Source of the DNA: Caprella mutica
Taxonomy: Eukaryota; Arthropoda; Malacostraca; Amphipoda; Caprellidae
Assembly: GCA_947561585.1 (NCBI GenBank)
Contig: CANNZV010000871.1
Span: forward strand, 142,946-206,945
Length of the DNA stretch: 64,000 nt
Reading direction: 5' to 3'
Shown here one piece after another: positions 49,101 through 56,375 of the stretch; the first letter of the stretch is position 1; each line of letters starts with the position of its first letter. Both the position numbers and the translations under genes were made by a program. The notes under the pieces were generated by a model. It was not told where the DNA came from and did not search any database. It was given only the letters and a program-made list of their open reading frames with translations.

Positions 49101-52082
49101 AAACTAACTTATAGGTATTATTAAGATTAATATATAAACAAGGTGTTCCAGAAGTTTTTGTTGCTTGATATCATTGAACTAATTTAATTTTGATAATCAC
49201 AGCTTCAAAGATCCGATAATAATGAGTAAAAAGTTTGTTTCTGGGGCTCTAGGACAACTGCCATGCGGGCAACTGCCATGCGGACAACTGCCATGCGGAC
49301 AACTGCCATGCGGGCAACTGCCATGCGGACAACTGCCATGCGACAAACTGCCATGCGGACAACTGTCATGCAATATATTATTATTTTATTTTAGGTGAAT
49401 TATAATGCACTTGTAAAATTAATTTGATGTGAAGCATATTATTATTTTAACCTAAAATTTTAGTATAAAAATGTCAATGTCTTAATTGTATAGTAAGAAA
49501 TTTTGAATGAAGAAGAATTTAAATTAATATTGAAGTAATACTAGATTTTTTTCTTTGTTACAATCATTTTCTTTCACATTTTACGCCTTGAATAATCAAA
49601 TGGTTGACAAAAAGATTGAAATCTATAGATACAAAACTTTTTTTAAAACATTTCAGAATACAAAGAATAGTACAAGGATAAGCTTTACAGGTTAAAATTT
49701 TCAGTGAATGTGGTTTTGCATCTTACTATTTAAGAGTTGCTTTCACACAACACTGGGCATATATGAGTTAACTAAAATGTTGATTTGTTATTAGTATAAT
49801 AACAAAAATAATAAAACATATTTCAGTAATAATTATTTTCATATTTTAACACTTTTCAAATATTTATAAGATATGTTTCTAATCGGTGGGAGCTAGAAAC
49901 AAAGAAACTATAGAAAAACAAATTCAAACTTCAAAGTTACCGAGTAAAGTGTTCTTTGTAAGAATTTTTCAAAACTTAGGAATAAGATAATTAATTACTA
50001 CTTCAGTTTCTAATCCTGAATTTAACAGCAAAATTAGTTTTTACAAATAAAAAATATTAATTGACCCAATGAAAATTCTTAAATAATAAAATTCAAAATC
50101 ACACTCACTGGAAATTTTAACCTGTAAAGCTTGTGTTTGTACTTTTCTTTGTGTCTTGAAATATTGGAAAAGAAAATTCTGCATCTATAGATTTTCACCT
50201 TCTTGTCAACCATTTGATTGTTTAAGGAGCTAATTGGGTTAAATATGATTTTAAAAAGAAATGAATTTAGTATACTTCAACTTTAAATTCTGGATCGACA
50301 GAGGAATATTAATTTGTATACTTCTTTATGCACAATTTCAGACTATACGATTAATATTATACTTAATTTTTAGATCAAGATAATAATTACTTCACATCAA
50401 ATTAATTCCATGAAAGGTTAAGTTTACAAGTGCATTATAATTCACCCAATATAAAATTATAATATATTGCGTGACAGATGTCCGCATGGCTGTTTGTCGC
50501 ATGGCAGTTGTCCGCGTGGCTGTTGTCCGTACACCGTTTCTGGGACAACCTGTATCTACTCAAAATTTTATTCTCACGTTTTCTGGAACATAGATTTCTG
50601 GTGTTGCTAAACTGACAACAGGAGTAAATTCATTGACATCTATGAAATTGAATAAACCCCCAGTGCTTTTGTAGGTGCCATCTTCCTCCAAGAGTGGAAT
50701 GCAAGCGAGGGATAACAAAGATGACTCCGTATCTAGAATTGCGTTCAGAACTAGGTAGCCATCGTCATCTATGATAAAAGTGTTGCCACACAATGCATCA
50801 CCGATAGGTAACCCACCAGCATCTAGCGAGAAAAATGAACGTTACAACTACTGGATGGAGATTTGAAACAAGTATCACTAAGAAGTATTTGAGTGTATCA
50901 CAATCAAAATTTATTAATTATTCATTGTATTGTTATCGATAGAGATAGTTATGGTTGGGCCATAGAATTTTAAAAGTGCTTACTTTTTAATCATCAGTTG
51001 CTCCACCAAATTTTTTTCTCACGATAACAATTTCATCGATCAAATTAAATCGTTTTAATCATATAGCTACAATTCTTCCTTAATCAAAGAGTTAAATTTT
51101 AAATAATTGCATAGGGAATCCTTACCTTGTAATTTATACAATTTAGAATCCTTTGGGCAGTCCTCAAAAACATCTGAAATTACTTTGCAATCCTGGTCAT
51201 CAATAACTGGTACTCCGTTGAAGCAATCTGCTGATAATTCCGTGACAGCTCTGCATGTTAAACCAGCCACTGAAGACAGTTTCGTGATCTGTGGTGTGAA
51301 TTAAATTAGAGAACTTATTTCGTTAGAGCTACATCCGAACATAATATTTATCTAATTAGGATTAGATTTTATCCTAAACTTATCTAATTAGAATTGATTT
51401 GAACATATGTAGGCTTATCTAATAGAATTAAATTGGAACGTAACCTAGTCTAAGTAGAATTTCAATTCTTGATTATTAATTAAACTATATTTACTATGTA
51501 GATTATTTCCATCACCTCATTTTCAATATTATTTAAACATTTGAATAATTTGCATTGACTGTAAATAGATATTGTATGAATGTTCTTTACCGTAAGAGTT
51601 CATCCCTAGTGGAATATTATTTGTATTGACTGTAAATAGATATTGTATGAATGTTCTTTACCGTAAGAGTTCATCCCTAGTGGAATATTATTTGTATTGA
51701 CTGTAAATAGATATTGTATGAATGTTCTTCACCGTAAGAGTTCATCCCTAGTGGAATATTATTTGTATTGACTGTAAATAGATATTGTATGAATGTTCTT
51801 CACCGTTAGAGTTCATCCCTAGTGGAATATTATTTGTATTGACTGATGAATAATTTTCAAGAATCTGACTTTTCATTGACTTCTACATTATTTTATAGTG
51901 TACTCCTTTTACTTTTTTACGTTGTTAATATATATTTTTTGAATATTAATCTGAAATCTCTAACATAGTCTTAAAATATACCAAATTAGAATAAATAAAA
52001 CGATTTAAAATACATCAACGATTATTAAATTTCCTTAATAACTCACTATTAAACACAGAAATGTTATCCTTGTAAGATACAT
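15939..52082 (-). CDS. Complete 36-exon cadherin, insect midgut-cadherin-like
   Basis: Exons in transcript order: 52082-52047, 51288-51126, 50822-50578, 48954-48874, 47825-47685, 47170-47036, 46457-46379, 43156-42990, 41670-41524, 41133-40972, 36501-36296, 35641-35410, 34978-34854, 34782-34598, 34511-34337, 34119-33969, 33513-33378, 33301-33212, 32380-32255, 31839-31745, 30973-30777, 29754-29697, 29278-29132, 28704-28542, 28417-28305, 25590-25443, 23952-23863, 23403-23231, 20094-19981, 19650-19559, 19310-19204, 18562-18453, 17796-17603, 17230-17018, 16687-16517, 16146-15939. All GT-AG, phase consistent, 5,175 nt, 1,724 aa. Cadherin-repeat boundary motifs of the DxND type appear near residues 128, 241 (degenerate), 357, 475, 586, 710, 817, 937, 1068, 1213 and 1329, implying about 12 repeats with LDRE-type calcium sites. 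One membrane span at about 1568-1595. Size and layout match insect midgut cadherins; the tail has no obvious catenin-binding region. Exact orthology is inferred. Confidence 0.92.
16392..16516 (-). repeat. 25-bp minisatellite anchored at a cadherin 5' splice site
   Basis: Five units start at 16392, 16417, 16442, 16467 and 16492 (GTTACCTATTTAGTAGTTAC...). The real donor of exon 16687-16517, read on the minus strand as CAG|GTAACG, occupies the next unit position. On the minus strand each unit carries ATAG|GTAACAC, so the array repeats a donor-like site. Retaining the intron gives an immediate TAA. Confidence 0.8.
16517..16687 (-). CDS. Cytoplasmic tail exon 1 (conserved-looking cadherin tail motif)
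   Basis: Encodes NRKIKVLSTNNFGSQGSGMN and, further on, EGANPMWN. The pattern basic-x-x-LS...(F/Y)GS..SG(L/M)N...EG(S/A)NP(I/M)(W/F), as I remember it, is seen in juxtamembrane tails of insect midgut cadherins; this recall needs checking by alignment. The donor CAG|GTAACG abuts the 25-bp array at 16392-16516. Confidence 0.85.
17018..17230 (-). CDS. Transmembrane exon of the cadherin
   Basis: Encodes the membrane-proximal acidic stretch (ELNEEMDNLN...LEEKDDAAQQ) and a ~28-residue hydrophobic span (LLLFQILLAVVAMVLGSLVF and on), closed by the stop-transfer basic sequence YRTKK. Donor GTGAGG. It fixes topology: large ectodomain outside, about 129-residue tail inside. Confidence 0.93.
18563..19203. 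other. Cadherin intron, nothing recognised
   Basis: AT-rich intronic sequence between exons 19310-19204 and 18562-18453. No paired repeat or reading frame that I can support. Confidence 0.5.
20246..23013. mobile_element. 2.8 kb terminal-inverted-repeat element, composite ends
   Basis: The left end (AAGGTGGGATTCCAATGCGG, then CGGTTGAAGCGGCAAGAGCC) is the inverted copy of the right end (TGGCTCTTGCCGCTTCAGCC...CATTGGAATCACACCTT), about 40 bp with few mismatches. An extra ~220-bp copy of the right-end region lies at about 21965-22190, suggesting a nested or duplicated end. The interior is AT-rich with degenerate short repeats (21290-21640; 18-bp TTTATTTATTTTGTATAAA array at about 22370-22470). 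No transposase. It lies in the intron between cadherin exons 23403-23231 and 20094-19981. Confidence 0.75.
23479..23703. mobile_element. 225-bp near-perfect hairpin
   Basis: TATTATTATGAGGTTATTTA and the following GTTGAAGGTTTTATCAGGTTTCAAGC pair with GCTTGAAACCTGATAAAACC...TAACCTCATAATAATA on the other arm. The short loop holds a duplicated CATCATCAGGAGAA. Intronic, 75 bp from cadherin exon 23403-23231. MITE-like. Confidence 0.8.
24260..25418 (-). mobile_element. Mariner-type transposon, degenerate
   Basis: The 28-bp terminal inverted repeats (CAGGGTGCAGAGAAAGTCCC... and ...GGGACTTTCTCCGCACCCTG) differ at one base and are flanked by TA. Length 1,159 bp, shorter than the intact 1.3 kb type because the transposase carries deletions. 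Intronic in the cadherin gene. Confidence 0.92.
24379..25259 (-). pseudogene. Decayed mariner transposase lacking the second catalytic Asp
   Basis: From ATG at 25259 the frame starts M-S-stop-REAII, parallel to MSDKREAII in the element at 10326. Recognisable segments follow: KSTVRDAVKR, RGNPKRSMRKMAKSM, KRLDRSKILLNAMKDG, the catalytic SDEKMFTVE, PPSSPDLNPLDF and a terminal GDHIEK. Several in-frame stops interrupt it. The segment that should hold QQDGA is absent between EDILTPG and WCERHFPAF, so the second catalytic residue is gone. Same DD37D-like group as the first copy but clearly a different, older lineage. Confidence 0.88.
25722..25996. repeat. 15-16 bp array, GTAAGTTCACCGCATG
   Basis: About 17 copies of GTAAGTTCACCGCATG and a shorter GTAAGTCACCGCATG variant in a cadherin intron. 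A shorter set of related units in the opposite orientation (GGTGAATTTTCCTGCGATGA) occurs at 28102-28195, so the two may be the arms of one large fold-back element enclosing 26996-27793. The enclosure is inferred. Confidence 0.75.
26118..26829. mobile_element. Candidate pogo/Tigger-like MITE with a 16-bp array in its right arm
   Basis: The left end ACAGCAAAACCTCGTAGTAG is loosely mirrored by a right end GCAATGTTTTGTTGTA. The right arm holds about seven 16-bp units GGCTGGTCTACTAGGA (26690-26812); a single related CTACTAGACC lies in the left arm near 26190. CAGTRAAACYYC-like ends resemble pogo/Tigger termini, by memory. Confidence 0.45.
26996..27793. mobile_element. Fold-back element with GGAAAATTCGTCC repeats at both ends
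   Basis: The left end reads ACCGGAAAATTCGTCCACTG then AAAATTCGTCC. The right end is the inverted form, GACGAATTTTCGGTGGACGA then ATTTTCC. Each end holds 2-3 tandem ~16-bp units. The interior includes AAGGTTAGGTTAGCGG and a G/C-rich tract (27290-27350) also seen near 6150-6200, 29550 and 55945. No transposase. Confidence 0.65.
30493..30725. mobile_element. Double palindrome (TTCCTAGTTCACGTCCC ends)
   Basis: Almost the whole 230 bp folds on itself. TGGGTAAATTCCTAGTTCAC pairs with GTGAACTAGGAATTTACCCA; an inner GGTAATTGGTAAGTTCCCAA pairs with GGGAACTAACCAATTACC; an ACAATATAAT loop forms the centre. The outer arms themselves contain the small palindrome CCCTAATTGATTTAGGG. The same termini bound 4865-5891. 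Lies about 50 bp from the donor of cadherin exon 30973-30777. Confidence 0.8.
31373..31658. mobile_element. Pogo/Tigger-like MITE
   Basis: CAGTAAAACTCCTGAGTCAT at the left pairs with ATAACTCAGGAGTTTCACTG at the right, flanked by TA on both sides. Internal 16-18 bp repeats (GAGTTATGAAGTGGCTCT) are built from the same terminal sequence. CAGT(A/G)AAACTCC-type ends with a TA target are characteristic of pogo/Tigger elements. Confidence 0.75.
31968..32075. repeat. Short GGAACTTTCC-type repeats
   Basis: Four to five loose ~16-bp units (GGTGGAATCTTCC, GGTGGAACTTTCC, GAGGGAACTTTCC) upstream of cadherin exon 31839-31745. They resemble the arm units of the fold-back elements at 25722-28195 but no opposite arm was found. 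Confidence 0.45.
32700..33190. repeat. 21-bp tandem array
   Basis: About 23 copies of GGGATAAAACATCTGTCTCAA with several variants, in the cadherin intron downstream of exon 33301-33212. Open frames on both strands reflect the 21-bp period and are not genes. Confidence 0.88.
33651..33968 (-). repeat. 43-bp minisatellite anchored at a cadherin 5' splice site
   Basis: Units start at 33651 and every 43 bp after; the eighth, partial unit at 33952 is the real donor of exon 34119-33969. On the minus strand the true site reads TTTCT|GTGAGTAAAGCATT and the closest units read CTATCT|GTGAGTAAAGCATT, so seven spare copies of a strong donor lie in the intron. Extending the exon past the true donor meets an in-frame TGA. 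Confidence 0.88.
36051..36206. mobile_element. Small inverted-repeat element (GGACGGT...TTTCG family)
   Basis: AGGGTAAGTTCTAAGTTATC then GGACGGTGCC at the left; GAAACCGTCTGATAACTCGT then ATCTTACCCT at the right, inverted. Intronic, about 90 bp from cadherin exon 36501-36296. Confidence 0.65.
36600..40273. repeat. 61-bp satellite, ~60 copies, with 26-unit higher-order duplication
   Basis: The unit TTGACTGGTGATAAGTGACT, TTAGTCATGAAGTAGCTTTT, CTGCATCCATGAGCATTGTTA repeats at exact 61-bp spacing in the intron ahead of cadherin exon 36501-36296. Rare variants recur in the same order 1,586 bp (26 units) apart: GACTTAAGTC at 38293 and 39879, and CATGAACATTG near 38446 and 40032. The array therefore contains a recent block duplication. 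The last units decay at 40210-40340. Confidence 0.93.
42053..42845. mobile_element. Non-autonomous mariner-ended fold-back element
   Basis: CAGGGTGACCCACAAAAAGT at the left and CTTTTTGCGGGTCACTCTG at the right, flanked by TA. The arms pair over most of their length (for example ACTATTGAAGGTACAGTTTT with AAAACTGTACCTTCAATAGT; ACAAAAATGAAGGAACA with TGCTTCCATTTTTGT). No transposase. It ends just before the 49-bp array at cadherin exon 43156-42990. Confidence 0.85.
42882..42990 (-). repeat. 49-bp repeat of an exon end plus 5' splice site
   Basis: Three copies at 42882, 42931 and 42980 of TTCTACTCACTTGTGATT. The last is the true boundary of exon 43156-42990, on the minus strand AATCACAA|GTGAGTAGAA. 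The two intronic copies keep both the exon end and the donor exactly. Use of the second donor would add 49 nt and shift the frame. Confidence 0.88.
43331..43381. repeat. (TTGG)n microsatellite
   Basis: Runs of GGTTGGTTGGTT with occasional TAG interruptions in a cadherin intron. Confidence 0.9.
43440..44100. repeat. Degenerate GAAAATCCGGAAAAC repeats
   Basis: A ~650-bp purine-rich tract of strongly diverged ~15-bp units (GAAAATCCG, GGAAAACCGAAAA). Probably an old tandem array; no protein frame. Confidence 0.65.
44206..44530. repeat. 15-bp array GACAATTGGTCGAAA
   Basis: About 20 units alternating CAATTGGTCGAAAA and CAATTACTCGAAAGA. Open on the plus strand only because of the period of 15. Confidence 0.85.
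44625..44770. repeat. Dispersed repeat shared with 7690-7862
   Basis: Shares the blocks GTGTACGCGTGCC, AATTATTATC and CAATATTTTCAACTGAATA with the copy in the inversin-like gene. Class unknown. Confidence 0.5.
44966..45112. mobile_element. ~145-bp hairpin element
   Basis: CAAGAGTGATAGTAAAAACT then CCAGCTTTCAATTTATGCAA pairs with TTGCATAAATCGAAAGCTGG then AGTTTTTATTATCACTCTTG. Loop about 25 bp. Intronic. Confidence 0.8.
45152..45361. mobile_element. Pogo/Tigger-like MITE at the head of the 16-bp array
   Basis: ACAGTAGAACTCCTCTATAA at the left pairs with CTATAAGAGGAGTTATACAG at the right, and inner blocks also pair (AATTACCCCGTATAGT with AACGGGGTAGTTCTC). Relatives: 47205-47460 and 54021-54190. 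Confidence 0.75.
45346..46362. repeat. 16-bp tandem array (~62 copies) grown from a MITE end
   Basis: The unit GAGTTCTACTTTAGAG repeats with scattered variants (TACAGTAGAA). The variant unit equals the right terminus of the element at 45152-45361, so the array looks like reiterated MITE terminus. Blocks of variants recur (45770-45830, 46160-46250). It ends about 16 bp from the donor of cadherin exon 46457-46379. Confidence 0.9.
46485..46622. mobile_element. Small inverted-repeat element
   Basis: GGGTAAGTTACGAATTAGCG then TTCGGTTTCAC pairs with GTGGAACTGA...AGTTCGTAAATTATCC. Same family as 4566-4760, diverged. Confidence 0.55.
47205..47460. mobile_element. Pogo/Tigger-like MITE copy
   Basis: Inner arms AATGTAGATTCATGAGTAAG and AGAACTACCC pair with GGGGTAGCTCTCTTACTCAT and the sequence on to ATTATAGAGGAGTCCAACTG. 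Central GCTATCAGTTTTC and GCTATTTATGG match the element at 45152. Confidence 0.65.
47960..48873. other. Cadherin intron, nothing recognised
   Basis: About 0.9 kb of AT-rich intron between exons 48954-48874 and 47825-47685. No array, inverted pair or open frame that I can support. Confidence 0.5.
49139..50552. mobile_element. 1.4 kb fold-back element with 15-bp tandem arms
   Basis: The left arm holds about eight CAACTGCCATGCGGA units (49253-49375); the right arm holds about four diverged inverted units (50469-50530). Beyond these the arms pair over long stretches: TGAATTATAATGCACTTGTA with TACAAGTGCATTATAATTCA, and AATCAAATGGTTGACAA with TTGTCAACCATTTGATT. The outer ends ACAAGGTGTTCCAGAAG and TTTCTGGGACAACCTGT are inverted. 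No transposase. It ends about 25 bp from cadherin exon 50822-50578. Confidence 0.75.
51549..51850. repeat. 71-bp tandem repeat (4 copies)
   Basis: Four near-identical units (GTATTGACTGTAAATAGATA ... CATCCCTAGTGGAATATTAT) in the first cadherin intron. No relation to a splice site was found. Confidence 0.85.
52047..52082 (-). CDS. First coding exon: start codon and signal peptide
   Basis: ATG at 52082-52080 is preceded by AACAGAGAG and encodes MYLTRITFLCLI before a GTGAGT donor. Joined to exon 51288-51126 (ITKLSSVAGLTCRAV) it gives a convincing secretory signal peptide: short basic N-region, hydrophobic core, and small residues near the likely cleavage site. Too short for ORF calling; chosen because phase and signal peptide both fit. 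Confidence 0.82.
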
Positions 52083-52126
52083 CTCTCTGTTACGTTAGAC
52101 AATATTTCCTTATGTAGATAGGTAGT

Positions 52127-52212
52127 GTTTTACATGCTCTCACCGAAAGCTATAACAAAAGACTGGCCTTATCTGCACTCATTCTTATCTATCCCTTATC
52201 ATGATAAGATAG
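52127..52212 (-). promoter_or_regulatory. Cadherin promoter region with five clustered GATA sites
   Basis: Between about 90 and 130 bp upstream of the ATG are five WGATAR matches: TTATCT at 52169-52174 and 52185-52190, TTATCA at 52196-52201, TGATAA at 52202-52207 and AGATAG at 52207-52212. Two of them form the palindrome TTATCATGATAA. Reading on the minus strand, TTATAG follows near 52152, a weak TATA-like box. GATA factors drive midgut expression in insects, which fits a midgut cadherin. The transcription start is not determined. Confidence 0.55.
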
Positions 52213-54020
52213 TGCATTCTCTGTGTTGCAATTATGTGGATTTTATTCAGTATTTAAATCATGTGAGTAAATTATATAAATAATTAATTTAAAATAAATG
52301 ATGTCATTTTACGAATATTAAAAATTAGTAATTTATTTTTTAGCAGATCACAAAGTGGTATAATTTTATATCTTATGTTGTATATGTATTTGCATAATCA
52401 ATAATGAAACCAGTTTTATGACTTAAGATGTCGTAATTTCAACTAAAATTCAATTGAATGAGTGTACTTGTGTCATTCTGACGTCAGAGTGATGACACAG
52501 TGATGAACCTTCATCACCTCCTTAGAACGAAACCGCAGTAACATAATCATATTTTTCATTTTATTTTACAATTAAAGTTATATACTTTACACAGTAAAAA
52601 TATTTGCAATGATGATATACAGGGTGACTCAACAATAAGTTTACAGCTACTAGTTCCCAAACGTTTAAATTACCTTTTACAGGCAGGCCTCGCTTTAAGT
52701 ACAACTCACTTTAGTAAAAGTGGTCCTTATTTCGAGTCATGATTCGAAATAAGAACCTTTCGTAGACATAGAAAACGGATACAATTTTCTGTGATTATTT
52801 CACGGTAACTAAAAAAACATCAAAATTATTATCCAGATGAGGTTATTAGAAGAAATTGGTTCAGAAATTCAACACGTCCTATTTTAGGGTTAGTTCCGTG
52901 TTATTGCACAGTTCCACATTTTCGAACGCGTGAAAATCTTTATATAATAATAGTTATTTAACTTTTATTTCAATTGGTATCCATGATATTAATTAGAATA
53001 GAAGTTATATAATAATTATTATATTCTCTTTTCTGACGTGTCCGAAATTGTAGAACCAACCAATAACTTGGAACTTAGTACCCTACTACCAAAAATATTT
53101 CATAGATCATAAAATTGCTGTTTGTTAAATGTAGCACAATAATTATAGAAATCTAAGTATCTATTAATTACTCACCTATACCGAGTGAGAGTTAAGCTAT
53201 GGATGGATTTTACAACATTTAATAAATGCACGACTTTAAACTTTTTCATCACAGTCACAAACAATGAAAGACTGTATATTATTATTAATGCTTATATGCG
53301 TAGTACTAATAAGTTGATAACCCTAAAACAAATTTTCTTTCTATAACTCATAGAAAATGAGATATATATTCGAGGAGTGACAATTAGAAATTTCTTGTTA
53401 CTTTTATTCGCTTTTAAACTACCTTTTATATGGTTAAACTACCTAATTTATGTGGTTAAACTAGTTTATATATGGTTAAACTACCTAATTTATGTGGTTA
53501 AACTACCTTTTTTGTGTTGTGATAGGAAATTGTGCCGTAGAAATTTAAAAAAATGCTGTATTGTTGAATGAACACTTTTGAGCATGAGGGATAATATTGT
53601 TAATGTTAAGATGTATGTATTTTGTTCCAGTGTAGAACTTTCAAATAAACAGTCTGCGTGATAAAAGTAAAGATACTTTTTGGTAACCCTGTATCTTCAA
53701 AAATAAATATACAAAATTTTTCAACAAATAAAAATAAAACTTTTTCAAAACATTTTCAGAAAAATCTGAAAATATCTTTTCTCGAAAAATGCTATAAGAA
53801 ATATCTTCCCTTTGACGAAAATCAGAGCTGTGTAAGTGACAGATGAGGACCATTTAAGTACGGAGGGAGGCTGGGATCTGTTCCTTGGAAGGATGCCATA
53901 CCTATTCACTGAACTCTTATTGAGGTACATGGAAGCTTTTAGCAGTCATGAGATACTTAGCCATTAAATGCTTTTTGAACTTATCAAGAACATTAAAATC
54001 GACATAGTATATTCTATTTG
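52213..54020. other. Upstream of cadherin: scattered repeat pieces
   Basis: Includes a solo mariner-like end (ACAGGGTGACTCAACAATAA at 52619), an AGGCCTCGCTTTAAGTACAA motif near 52685, a small inverted-repeat element at 52883-53092 and TATGTGGTTAAACTACC repeats at 53420-53510. Short frames at 53641-53930 overlap on both strands without a recognisable product. Confidence 0.5.
52883..53092. mobile_element. Small inverted-repeat element
   Basis: TAGGGTTAGTTCCGTGTTAT then CAGTTCCACATTTTCG pairs with AAATTGTAGAACCAACCAAT then AACTTAGTACCCTA. It contains a TTGGTATCCATGATA core fragment. Confidence 0.55.
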
Positions 54021-54190
54021 ATAATGCAGTAGACCTCCTTTGAACTTCTCTATAGTGAATGAGTTAGGATGTAGAACAAACAAATTTTCTTTAGCGTGTG
54101 ATGAATTGACATCAATTTTGAAAACTGAAGGCAATTCCATGAGAGACTAAAGAAAATTTGTTCACTATAGAGGAGTTCTACTATAGTACA
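54021..54190. mobile_element. Pogo/Tigger-like MITE copy
   Basis: GCAGTAGACCTCCTTTGAAC...TTCTCTATAGTGAA at the left pairs with TTCACTATAGAGGAGTTCTA at the right, with AAATTTTCTTTAG/CTAAAGAAAATTT inside. Confidence 0.65.
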
Positions 54191-54619
54191 CAGGAAATAC
54201 TTGAACGATCGCATACGAATTAACCACCACGCTTCTTCATAAGAAATACTTGTTACTGTGGTTTTATTAGGGAAATTCATTGAAAAATGTAGATAAAGTT
54301 TCGATCTTAATCTATTTCATTACGAGTAAGTTATGCTAAAGATTAAGTAAGTTCGTTCACTTCATAATCTTTCTGATCCAAAGATTATCTTTCCTCGTGT
54401 ACTGGTATGCACATACCAATGAATGGGGCAAAATGACTCGATTTTGACCTTAAAAACAAGTCAGAATCATTATACAGTTTGGCTTCCCACACCTGTTGAC
54501 ATTTTCATTATATTGATATTCTATTTTCCGCTAGAATAGTAGTACTTGATGATGACAATTGATATAAAAAAAGTCAGATAATCAACTGACACGGAGGGTT
54601 AAATATTAATATTAATAGA

Positions 54620-55722
54620 GTTTGTGGGTGACTGGAAAGAAGCCCACAAGGAAAAAAGCCCTCAGGAAAAAAGGCCACAGGAAAAAAGGCCACAGGAAAA
54701 AAGGCCACAGGAAAAATGCTCACAGAATAAATACCCACAAGAAAAAAAGGCCACAGGAAATAAGCCCACAGGGAAAAAGCCCACAGGGAAAAAGGCCACA
54801 GGAAAAAAGCCTACAGTAAATAAGCCCACAGGGAAAAAGCCCACATGGAAAAAGGCCATAGGAAAAAAGCTCACAGGGAAAAAGCCCACAGGGAAAAAGC
54901 CCACAGGAAAAAAGGCCACAGGAAAAAAGCCCACAAGGAAAAAAGCGCACAGGAAAAAAGCCCACTGGAAAAAAGCCCACAGGGAAAAAGGCCACAGGAA
55001 AAAAGCCCACTGGAAAAAAGCCCACAGGAAAAAAGGCCACAGGAAAAAAGGCCACAGGAAAAAAGCCCACAGGAAAAAAGCCCACTGGAAAAAAGCCCAC
55101 AGGAAAAAAGGCCACAGGAAAAAAGCCCACAGGAAAAATGCCCACAACCACATAATTTTTAAAATACTGAAAAACACAAAGGTGTTTTAAATAAGAACAT
55201 AAATTTACAAAGGTATACGAATATTCAATTAGTTTTCTATGTCTTGCAACTTTTGTCACATTTTGAAAGTCTTCATCGCTAAGATTAATTGTATACCTGT
55301 TCAGATTAAATTTTATAGTAATGATAGTACATAAATTTGAAAATTATCAGTGATTTTTATTTAACTATTTCAATTATATTTTTTTACATTTATTAGCTTT
55401 GTCACCGACGGGGGTAATTAAGTGACATTAAAAGTGAAAGGTAATTAAGTAACATTTCCTTAAAGCTGATGTTAAACTTAAAAAAAAAATATAATGAAAA
55501 CAACTGTATTTCAAAGTATTTACCGCTAACTTATGCCCTTTTTAAAACACCTTTATGGTTTTCTGTATTATATATGTTAGGTAGTTGTGGGCTTTTTCCC
55601 TGTGGGCTTTTATACCTGTGGGCTTTTTTCCTTGGGGGCATTTTTCCCTGTGGGCATTTTTCCTTTTAAGTATTTTTCCTGTGGGTATTTTTGCTGTGGG
55701 CTTCTTTCCGGGAACCGAGTTT
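54620..55722. mobile_element. 1.1 kb fold-back element with 15-bp tandem arms
   Basis: The left arm holds about 33 units of GCCCACAGGAAAAAA (54646-55146); the right arm holds about seven inverted units TTTTCCCTGTGGGCT (55583-55700). The outer ends GGAAAGAAGCCCACA and TGTGGGCTTCTTTCC are exact inverted copies. The long open frames on both strands follow from the 15-bp period. Confidence 0.85.
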
Positions 55723-56375
55723 GTGAAAGAAGGTCATTTTGCCCAGAAATGAAGTGACTTTGACCTCGTGCAGGTCAAATTGACTTGATAAATAGGATCA
55801 TCAAATAACTAGCAAATAGTCCCAGTGTGATTCAATAAGGCTTTGAATCAATTTAGTTTTCTGAATTTGTGTCGTACAGTGGTAACAGGACGAAAAAAAC
55901 GTGCAAAAAACACAGTCAAAATCCCAAAACAAAATTGTTATTATAGGTTAGGTTGGGGGGTCTGGAGCACTTCGACAGCTACAAAAATCATTTACTATAT
56001 TTTCTTACTATTATTTTTTGTACGTGGAGCTATTTATCCTGTAATCCCTCGGAATATGCGCTAGTTGCCACTATTATGACATTAGAGCTACATCTGCTGT
56101 ATTCACTGCCTCAGCTTTCATCATGCAAATGGAAGTAGCTTGTCTCAGGATATTTCAAAAGACGCCTCATGAAGACGGATGGATTCTTTTGTTTATCTTC
56201 GGTTCGATATGAGCTGAGAGTTAGCTATGGAAAGAGTCGAAAACTCATAGGAAATGTAGTGATTTTCAATTCTGAAGATCTGTGAGATGAAAAGAACGAA
56301 CGACACAAAATGTATTGACAGATTTGAAGGTATTATGTTATTGAAGAAAAATAAATGATGCAATATATTTGATTA
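55723..56375. other. Gap before the satellite, nothing firm
   Basis: Contains an ATAGGTTAGGTTGGGGGGTC motif at 55945 also seen near 6155, 27275 and 29545. No supported gene. Confidence 0.5.

Noticed and set aside
52619..52650. Third mariner element
   Set aside because: An ACAGGGTGACTC end is present, but no matching inverted end was found, so only a solo terminus can be claimed.
54624..55259. Lys/Pro-rich and Phe-rich frames
   Set aside because: Translation of the 15-bp fold-back arm repeats on either strand.
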